Assembly: GCA_012838175.1 (NCBI GenBank)
Contig: DUPU01000071.1
Coordinates: 1-39,902 of the forward strand
Length of the DNA: 39,902 bases
DNA from: Clostridia bacterium
Lineage (GTDB): Bacteria; Bacillota; Dehalobacteriia; Dehalobacteriales; Dehalobacteriaceae
Direction: 5' to 3'
Below, piece after piece: positions 34,531-39,902 of the stretch. Each line of letters begins with the position of its first letter. The first letter of the stretch is position 1. A program made the position numbers and the translations under genes. The notes under the pieces are model-generated. The model was not told where the DNA came from. It saw nothing but the letters and a program-made list of their open reading frames with translations, and searched no databases.

Positions 34531-34570
34531 GCAAAATTAAAAAATAAATACCTCCCTTTTGGAAGGTATT
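34531..34570 (-). terminator. Terminator of metK
   Basis: On the minus strand AATACCTTCC pairs imperfectly with GGGAGGTATT across AAAA and is followed by TATTTTTTAATTTTG. Confidence 0.8.
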
Positions 34571-34586
34571 GTTAAATCTTATTTTA

Positions 34587-35777
34587 TTATAAGTTCTTAG
34601 CACTTTCTTTAAGTAATTCTACCTTATCCAAGCGCTCCCAAGGCAGATCCAGATCTGTGCGGCCAAAATGCCCATAAGCCGCCGTTTGCTTATAAATGGG
34701 ACGTCTCAGGTCCATTTCCTTGATAATACCGGCAGGTCTTAGATCAAAATGTTTTTGGATTAACTCAACCATCTTAGCTTCATCTATCTTTCCCGTGCCA
34801 AAGGTATCTACCGTAATGGAAACGGGCCGGGCTACTCCAATGGCATAAGCCAGCTGAATTTCGCACCTGTCCGCCAAACCGGCCGCCACCAGATTCTTGG
34901 CTACATGCCGGGCGGCATAAGCTGCAGAGCGATCCACTTTGGTGGGATCTTTTCCGGAAAAAGCTCCGCCACCGTGCCTGGCATAGCCCCCATATGTATC
35001 CACAATGATCTTTCTTCCGGTAAGACCGGCATCTCCTTGTGGGCCCCCGATAACAAACCTTCCGGTAGGATTGATAAAATAACGGGTTTTGGCATCCAGG
35101 AATTCTTCCGGAATCACCGTTTTAATAACCTTTTCCAAAATATCTTCCCGAATCGTTTCCAGGGAAACATCAGGATCATGTTGGGTGGAAATAACCACCG
35201 TGTCCACCCGTACCGGACGATCATCTTCATATTCCACAGTCACTTGGGATTTTCCGTCCGGACGAAGATAAGCCAGTAGGCCGGATTTCCGTACCTCTGC
35301 CAGCTTTCTGGTTAATTTATGGGCCAAACTGATGGGCATCGGCATATATTCAGGTGTTTCATTAGTGGCATAACCGAACATCATCCCCTGGTCCCCTGCC
35401 CCCAGGGCTTCCATGCCTTCTTCCGAAAGTTCTCCTGTCTTTGCCTCCAAAGCCTTGTTTACACCCAGGGCGATATCCGGAGACTGTTCATCTATAGATG
35501 TCAAAACAGCGCAGGTATCACAATCAAATCCAAATTTAGCTCTGGTATAGCCAATATCGCGAATGGTTTCCCGCACTATTTTGGGAATGTCCACGTAACA
35601 ATTGGTGGTTATTTCTCCGGCGACCAAAACCAAACCGGTAGTTACAGCGGTTTCACATGCCACCCGGCCAAAAGGATCTATCGCCAAAATAGCATCTAAA
35701 ACTCCGTCGGAAATTTGATCGCAAATTTTATCAGGATGACCTTCTGTGACCGATTCTGAAGTAAATAGTTTTTTCAA
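34587..35777 (-). CDS. metK: S-adenosylmethionine synthetase
   Basis: A 396-residue cytosolic enzyme making S-adenosylmethionine from methionine and ATP. Signatures: [40 protein letters not shown] and the P-loop-like [22 protein letters not shown] start 9 nt after AAAGGAG. The leader between coaBC and metK does not look like an S-box/SAM riboswitch; it holds a different structured element instead. Its place between coaBC and priA matches the actinobacterial rather than the Bacillus arrangement. It ends at a good terminator. Confidence 0.98.
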   Translation of the reverse strand: MKKLFTSESVTEGHPDKICDQISDGVLDAILAIDPFGRVACETAVTTGLVLVAGEITTNCYVDIPKIVRETIRDIGYTRAKFGFDCDTCAVLTSIDEQSPDIALGVNKALEAKTGELSEEGMEALGAGDQGMMFGYATNETPEYMPMPISLAHKLTRKLAEVRKSGLLAYLRPDGKSQVTVEYEDDRPVRVDTVVISTQHDPDVSLETIREDILEKVIKTVIPEEFLDAKTRYFINPTGRFVIGGPQGDAGLTGRKIIVDTYGGYARHGGGAFSGKDPTKVDRSAAYAARHVAKNLVAAGLADRCEIQLAYAIGVARPVSITVDTFGTGKIDEAKMVELIQKHFDLRPAGIIKEMDLRRPIYKQTAAYGHFGRTDLDLPWERLDKVELLKESAKNL

Positions 35778-35798
35778 TTACATCAACTCCTTTATAGG

Positions 35799-35915
35799 TT
35801 AGGGGACACAACTCCACTTAAGAAATTACTCTGATGCCGAGGATATTCCCCCCTCATTCAGAGGACATACCTCTCTATTAGGCATTATTCTCTTGATGCT
35901 GAGAAATGTCCCTAA
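35799..35915. repeat. MITE-like or structured element between coaBC and metK
   Basis: A 117-nt stretch bounded by imperfect inverted repeats TTAGGGGACA and TGTCCCTAA. Inside, CTCTGA/TCAGAG and GAGG/CCTC form a hairpin (35829-35863). Two degenerate direct copies of a GATGC-GAG-AT-TCCC unit are also visible. The coaBC stop codon lies in the right terminal repeat. Confidence 0.45.
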
Positions 35916-37129
35916 TTTATTCCAGCCTGTATCCTGATTTGGTCCAGAATAGCATGAGCTGCTTCCAATTTTGTTAATCGGGGAAGTTTGATGGTTTCCC
36001 CCCCCTTGGTAATAATGGTAACAATATTGGTAGTACCGCCGAATCCGGCTCCCTCTTCTTTTACGTTATTGGCTACAATCAAATCCAGATTTTTTGCTTC
36101 TAACTTCTCCCGGGCATACTGTTCTAGATTTTCCGTTTCTGCAGCAAATCCTACCAAGATTTGACGCTTATTTTTAATTTGGCCTAACTCCCATAAAATA
36201 TCCGGGTTCCTTTCCAGAACCAAGGTTAAAGGCTTGTCTTTTTTCTTAATTTTATAATCGGCGGCATCTCGCGGACGATAATCCGCCACTGCCGCCGCCT
36301 TTATCACTATGTCAACATGGGGAAAAATTCTCATTACCGCTTGGTGCATTTCCCTTGCTGATTCCACCCTGGTAATTTCCACACCCGGGGGCTGGACAAG
36401 ACTGGTGGGCCCGGATACCAGATACACCTTTGCCCCGCGTCTATGAGCCGCCTGAGCTATGGCATAACCCATGGTGCCGGTGCTTCGGTTGGAAAGAAAG
36501 CGAATAGGATCCAAAGCCTCCCTGGTAGGTCCGGCCGTAACTAAGATTTTCTTATCCAGAAAATCATTTAAATCCTTTTTCCCTTCTAACAACGAGATTA
36601 TCTTGTCTACTATTTCATCCGCTTCCACCATCCGGCCTTTGCCTTGGGTGCCGCAAGCCAAATGACCTTCCGTCGGGCCAATAAAAAAATAACCTAAATC
36701 AGTCAGTTTTTTAATATTCTCCTGAAGAACAGGATTTCTATACATATTAACATTCATGGCAGGGGCAAAAAGCACCGGACATCCGGGTTTTGCCGCCATG
36801 ATAGTGGTTGAAAGCATATCATCAGCTAAGCCATGGGAAACCTTTCCCAAAATATTCGCTGTCGCGGGAGCAATAACCATGATGTCCGCTTTTTCTGCCA
36901 AAGACACATGTTGCACATTCCATTCTCCCGGTTCGGAAAACATATCGGTAATAACAGGATGCCCGGAAAGGGTGCGAAAAGTCAAGGGATTTACAAAATG
37001 CTCCGCTGACTTGGTCATAATCACATGGACCTTATATCCTTTTTTAACTAAGCGACTGACCAGGTCACAAGCTTTGTAGGCAGCAATCCCCCCGGTTACC
37101 CCCAGAACTATAGTTTTGCCGTCAGACAC
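35912..37129 (-). CDS. coaBC: Bifunctional phosphopantothenoylcysteine decarboxylase/ligase
   Basis: A 405-residue fusion carrying two steps of coenzyme A synthesis. The N-terminal flavoprotein decarboxylase (CoaC, ~1-185) has GVTGGIAAYKACDLVSRLVK, APATANILGKVSHGLADD and the substrate-binding FAPAMNVNMY. The C-terminal synthetase (CoaB) has ILVTAGPTREALDPIRFLSN, STGTMGYAIA and IKAAAVADYRP. GTG start behind GGAGGTGG, which also follows the rpoZ stop closely, so rpoZ and coaBC are co-transcribed. The gene ends inside the inverted repeat of a possible mobile or structured element. Confidence 0.97.
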   Translation of the reverse strand: MSDGKTIVLGVTGGIAAYKACDLVSRLVKKGYKVHVIMTKSAEHFVNPLTFRTLSGHPVITDMFSEPGEWNVQHVSLAEKADIMVIAPATANILGKVSHGLADDMLSTTIMAAKPGCPVLFAPAMNVNMYRNPVLQENIKKLTDLGYFFIGPTEGHLACGTQGKGRMVEADEIVDKIISLLEGKKDLNDFLDKKILVTAGPTREALDPIRFLSNRSTGTMGYAIAQAAHRRGAKVYLVSGPTSLVQPPGVEITRVESAREMHQAVMRIFPHVDIVIKAAAVADYRPRDAADYKIKKKDKPLTLVLERNPDILWELGQIKNKRQILVGFAAETENLEQYAREKLEAKNLDLIVANNVKEEGAGFGGTTNIVTIITKGGETIKLPRLTKLEAAHAILDQIRIQAGIN

Positions 37130-37142
37130 TGGGCCACCTCCG

Positions 37143-37349
37143 TTACTTTATCCCTATTTTTGTCCGTTCCCAGCTTACCTGTCCTTTGGCAATTTCATGG
37201 AGAGCTAAGGATACCGGGTTAGTCCTGGGTTTGGTTTCCTCCGGCTGTTCATTTTCCGTAAACTTACGGGCAATTTTTGCGCAAACTACTACCAAAGTAT
37301 ACTTGGAGTCTACTTTGGGCATCAATTCATCTAAAGGTGGCTTAATCAA
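37143..37349 (-). CDS. rpoZ: RNA polymerase omega subunit
   Basis: A 68-residue omega subunit that stabilises the beta' subunit during polymerase assembly. Core: PPLDELMPKVDSKYTLVVVCAKIARKF and NPVSLALHEIAKGQV. The track starts 14 codons upstream, which merely re-reads the gmk end. TTG 37349, 8 nt after GGAGG, gives the standard opening (M)IKPPLDEL. It overlaps the gmk stop by 8 nt. Confidence 0.94.
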   Translation of the reverse strand: MIKPPLDELMPKVDSKYTLVVVCAKIARKFTENEQPEETKPRTNPVSLALHEIAKGQVSWERTKIGIK

Positions 37350-37986
37350 AAATATTTCCTCCTTTCTGATTAAGACATGCCATACGATCAACCCGGCATT
37401 TTTCCGCCGAGATTATGGCTCTGATTTGTTCTGCTGCAGTATCTACTTCTCCATTTACTACCACATATTGATAATTAATGATACAGGCTAATTCCCGATC
37501 CACGCAAGAAAGCCGGTGTTTAATGGTCTCCGGTGTGTCCGCAGCCCTCCCTTTAATGCGCTTTTCTAATTCCTCTTTAGAAGGCGGCAAAAGAAAGATA
37601 AATATTCCCTCCGGAAAAACTTCCTTTACTTTCATGGCACCTTGAATATCAATTTCTAGAATTACATCCTTGCCCTGTTCTAAATTTTTTTCCACAGCTT
37701 TGCGGGGTGTCCCGTAGAAATTTCCGTAAACCTCCGCCCATTCCAGGAATTCACCTTTTTCTCTCATTTCTATAAAATCTTCCCGGGACATAAAATAATA
37801 ATTTACCCCTTCCACCTCCCCGGGACGTTTCTCCCTGGTGGTGGCGGATACAGAGTATATTAAATCCGGATGTTTATGTTTTAAATAAGAGCATACTGTT
37901 CCCTTGCCCACACCTGACGGTCCGGACAAGACAACGAGCAGTCCCCGTGTTTGTAAGGGAAGCAATTTAATCCCCCGATTCTTCAT
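37342..37986 (-). CDS. gmk: Guanylate kinase
   Basis: Phosphorylates GMP to GDP using ATP. P-loop [15 protein letters not shown], the GMP-binding stretch [21 protein letters not shown], then [13 protein letters not shown] and [16 protein letters not shown]. The start is uncertain. ATG 37986 (214 aa) lies inside remA without a clear ribosome-binding site. TTG 37965 (207 aa) follows GGGGG at 6 nt, directly after the remA stop, and would give an N-terminus closer to other GMKs. It overlaps rpoZ downstream. Confidence 0.96.
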   Translation of the reverse strand: MKNRGIKLLPLQTRGLLVVLSGPSGVGKGTVCSYLKHKHPDLIYSVSATTREKRPGEVEGVNYYFMSREDFIEMREKGEFLEWAEVYGNFYGTPRKAVEKNLEQGKDVILEIDIQGAMKVKEVFPEGIFIFLLPPSKEELEKRIKGRAADTPETIKHRLSCVDRELACIINYQYVVVNGEVDTAAEQIRAIISAEKCRVDRMACLNQKGGNIFD

Positions 37987-38248
37987 TCTGATGATTTAAT
38001 ATTCCGTCTTTTACCGTTAAACGGTTGGCAACTGTTTCCGGCTGAACTGCCGAAAGAATGACATGATCACTGTCAGTAATAATAACCGCCCTTGTTCTTC
38101 TTCCATATGTAGCATCAATTAAAGCCCCTTTGTCTCTGGCTTCCTGGATGATCCTCTTAATCGGAGCGGATTCCGGACTGACAATAGCAACGATCCGATT
38201 GGCAGAAACAATATTGCCAAACCCAATGTTTATGAGTTTAATATCCAA
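37967..38248 (-). CDS. remA: DUF370 DNA-binding regulator (RemA/YlzA family)
   Basis: A 93-residue member of the DUF370 family: [27 protein letters not shown], then [29 protein letters not shown], which covers nearly the whole conserved domain. In Bacillus RemA activates matrix and osmoprotection genes by wrapping DNA. TTG start 7-8 nt after AGGAGGG. It sits between mihF and gmk, adjacent to gmk as in Bacillus. Confidence 0.95.
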   Translation of the reverse strand: MDIKLINIGFGNIVSANRIVAIVSPESAPIKRIIQEARDKGALIDATYGRRTRAVIITDSDHVILSAVQPETVANRLTVKDGILNHQNEESGD

Positions 38249-38266
38249 GTTTCAGCCCTCCTAGAT

Positions 38267-38575
38267 TTAAGCCAGTTTATCCAGCAAACTTTTCTTTTGC
38301 CGGGGACCTAAACCCTGTATTCTGCGGGATTCATCAATCCCAATTTCCTCCATAATCTTTTTTGCCGTAATCTTGCCGATTTGGGGCAAAGATTCCAGAA
38401 GATATTTTACTCTCATCCGGGCTATCACTTCATTTTCCATATCCTCGAAAATATCTTCCAGTTTAATTTGACCAGATTTTAACTTTTTCCTCAGTTCCAT
38501 TCTTTTGCTTCTCATTTCCTGAGCTTTGGCCAGAGCATTGTTCCTGTCATCCTCGGTTAATTGTGGTACTGTCAT
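38267..38575 (-). CDS. mihF: Integration host factor, actinobacterial type (MihF-like)
   Basis: A 102-residue nucleoid protein. Helical N-terminus (MTVPQLTEDDRNNALAKAQE), LKSGQIKLEDIFED, then the helix-two-turn-helix DNA-binding region (LLESLPQIGKITAKKIMEEI) and GIDESRRIQGLGPRQ. The pattern is that of mycobacterial mIHF rather than the HU-like IHF of Proteobacteria. The track's first five codons precede ATG 38575, which follows GGGGGTG at 6 nt and is the likely start. In Actinobacteria mihF also stands before gmk-rpoZ-coaBC-metK, and the same order is seen here with remA in between. Confidence 0.93.
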   Translation of the reverse strand: MTVPQLTEDDRNNALAKAQEMRSKRMELRKKLKSGQIKLEDIFEDMENEVIARMRVKYLLESLPQIGKITAKKIMEEIGIDESRRIQGLGPRQKKSLLDKLA

Positions 38576-38602
38576 GAAATTCACCCCCAATGATAAATTA
38601 TC

Positions 38603-39481
38603 TTATTCCAGGTTTTGAACTTGTTCCCGGACCTTTTCCAATTCACTTTTTACTTCAACCACATAGCGGGCAATTATCAGTTCGTTCGCCTTCGACCCAA
38701 TGGTGTTAATCTCCCGATTCATTTCCTGAACCAAAAAATCCAGTTTCCGGCCGACGGCTTCATCTCCTGATAACATATCACTCATCTGGTCCAAATGACT
38801 GTTCAATCTCACCAATTCTTCACTAATGGAAGCTCTGTCAGCAAAAAAAGCCACCTCATTAGCCAGTTTACTCTCATCCAGCTCAATTTCACCCAATAAT
38901 TCTTTTACCCTTTGGGTCAACTTTTCTTGATACTCCTGAACTACAAAAGGGCTCCGTTCCTTGATCAGCACCACATAGCCGGAGATTATGTCTTTCCGTT
39001 TTTTAAGATCATCGGCCAGTTTTTCACCTTCTGCCGTGCGCATGGTGACTAAATCTTGAATTGCTTTTTCTACCCCTTCTTGCACCAGCGGCCAAACGGC
39101 TTCCAAGTCTTCTTCCTCATCTTCAATATTTAAGACACCCGGTAATTGAGACAAATACTCTAAGTCAAATTTCTCCGGGATATGACAGGTCTCCGCAAGT
39201 TCCCTTAAAGCATTATAATACGCCAGGCTCAGCTCTTTGTCAACCTTTACCAGGCGTTTTTTACTCTCTGTTTCTTCCAGCGTTAAAAAAATATCCACCC
39301 GGCCTCGGGCAATTTTAGCCTGGACCACTTTCTTCAAACGATCCTCTAAGGGAAGTAGTTGTTTGGGCATGCGCACCACAATTTCCAAAAACCTGTGGTT
39401 TACTGATTTTGCTTCCACAGTAACTTTTTTATCTGAAGAAAAAGATTCCCCCCGGCCGTAACCGGTCATACTTTTTACCAT
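38603..39481 (-). CDS. yicC: YicC/YloC family endoribonuclease
   Basis: A 292-residue protein. Conserved opening SMTGYGRGE, VEAKSVNHRFLEIVVRMP and LEDRLKKVVQAKIARGRVDIFL in the N-terminal domain. The C-terminal DUF1732 region has ELVRLNSHLDQM and GRKLDFLVQEMNREINTIGSKAN. Family members cleave RNA and affect small-RNA turnover. The track begins at ATG 39490, right on the AAAGG site. ATG 39481, 9 nt after it, is the better start. It is the first gene of the minus-strand housekeeping block and is divergent from rqcH. Confidence 0.94.
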   Translation of the reverse strand: MVKSMTGYGRGESFSSDKKVTVEAKSVNHRFLEIVVRMPKQLLPLEDRLKKVVQAKIARGRVDIFLTLEETESKKRLVKVDKELSLAYYNALRELAETCHIPEKFDLEYLSQLPGVLNIEDEEEDLEAVWPLVQEGVEKAIQDLVTMRTAEGEKLADDLKKRKDIISGYVVLIKERSPFVVQEYQEKLTQRVKELLGEIELDESKLANEVAFFADRASISEELVRLNSHLDQMSDMLSGDEAVGRKLDFLVQEMNREINTIGSKANELIIARYVVEVKSELEKVREQVQNLE

Positions 39482-39690
39482 TAAAGCCATCCTTTCACCG
39501 GGAAGACTTCCCGCTTAAATACTTTTTATACAATAAAAAAATGGATATCCTCCCAATAGTATTTACATAATGTTGATAATTCTACTCCTGATAATAAAAT
39601 CCTTTTCTTTTTCTATAATTTCTCTGCTTTTGCAAGTTTTTCTCCGTTTTGTGCTCAGACTCGAGGACATATGAACCGGATGCTTGCACA

Positions 39691-39719
39691 TAGACGTAAA
39701 AAAATGACTGTGCTATACT
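39691..39719 (+). promoter_or_regulatory. Promoter of rqcH
   Basis: TAGACG (four of six), 17-nt spacer, TATACT (five of six). It lies 65 nt before the rqcH ATG. The rest of the 39482-39783 gap shows only a small CGGGA/TCCCG hairpin near yicC. Confidence 0.5.
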
Positions 39720-39783
39720 GGAAGCAAATTTTATTACAAAACACCGACACTTGGATTTATGAAATGAAAGGAAGATAGATACT

Positions 39784-39902
39784 ATGCCTTTTGACGGTTT
39801 TGTCATGTATGCCGTGGGCCGGGAACTAAATGATAAAATTATTTTAGGCAAAATCATGAAAATATATCAACCGGAACGGTATACCATTATCCTTAAAATT
39901 AA
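39784..39902 (+). CDS. rqcH: RqcH/NFACT family ribosome quality-control protein (5' end only)
   Basis: A partial gene running off the right edge, missing from the track. ATG 39784 has AAAGGAAG upstream. The 39 readable codons (MPFDGFVMYAVGRELNDKII, then GKIMKIYQPERYTIILKI) match the highly conserved N-terminus of the NFACT/fibronectin-binding-A-like family. RqcH adds alanine tails to stalled nascent chains on the 50S subunit. In Bacillus the homologue yloA lies close to yloC (yicC), which supports the assignment; here it is divergent. Confidence 0.9.
   Translation, partial: MPFDGFVMYAVGRELNDKIILGKIMKIYQPERYTIILKI

Noticed and set aside
35778-35911. SAM (S-box) riboswitch upstream of metK
   Set aside because: The conserved S-box core and kink-turn elements are not present on the minus strand; the structure seen is a different hairpin between inverted repeats.
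39582-39857. 91-residue minus-strand ORF over the right-hand intergenic region
   Set aside because: It overlaps the rqcH promoter and its conserved N-terminus antisense; a chance ORF.

Overview
The window comes from an anaerobic, low-to-mid GC Firmicute, most likely a Peptococcaceae-like clostridium. The basis is gene order (a Bacillus/Clostridium yicC-remA-gmk-rpoZ-coaBC ... prpC-prkC-rsgA-rpe-thiN / rpmB / asp23-fakA backbone), frequent TTG/GTG starts behind strong AGGAGG sites, and oxygen-sensitive or oxygen-defence enzymes: an iron-only hydrogenase-like protein, AdhE, a high-molecular-weight rubredoxin flavoprotein and rubrerythrin. The genus is inference.

Left part (1-16 kb) is accessory. 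It starts with a truncated NERD-domain protein, a REP-like hairpin and a 58-residue DUF2892 membrane protein missed by the ORF track. Next come cardiolipin synthase and a tight cassette of DUF5685 protein, a J-domain protein with a cysteine-rich tail and a small membrane protein. An AEC-type carrier faces this cassette across a shared hairpin. A [Fe] hydrogenase-like protein and bifunctional AdhE form a fermentative pair. Facing them is a minus-strand group: a secreted NHL-propeller protein, a lasso-B2-like transglutaminase-fold protease, a flavodoxin and an ABC exporter. No lasso cyclase or precursor was found there.

The middle (16-20 kb) holds an oxidative-stress operon, Hrb flavo-rubredoxin then rubrerythrin. 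It lies behind overlapping palindromes resembling PerR/Fur operators and ends at a clear terminator. fakA and asp23 follow, divergent from rpmB.

The right part (20.7-39.5 kb) is a long minus-strand housekeeping block. Read in transcription order: yicC, mihF-like, remA, gmk, rpoZ, coaBC, metK, two small unknown genes around tRNA-Thr and a DUF2383 protein, priA, def, fmt, DUF116, Zn-peptidase, rsmB, rlmN remnant, prpC, prkC, rsgA, rpe, thiN. The set covers nucleotide and cofactor supply, replication restart, translation initiation and ribosome maturation, and Ser/Thr signalling. A partial rqcH gene is divergent from yicC at the right edge.

The most notable observations are as follows. (1) rlmN is broken: its first 120 codons are joined out of frame to its last ~28 codons, with the radical-SAM core missing. 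(2) An orphan B2 protease sits with an exporter and a flavodoxin. (3) A perfect internal ribosome-binding site inside hrb could yield free rubredoxin. (4) Probable PerR/Fur sites precede hrb-rbr. (5) Several hairpin or MITE-like elements are placed so that they overlap the stop codons of def and coaBC.
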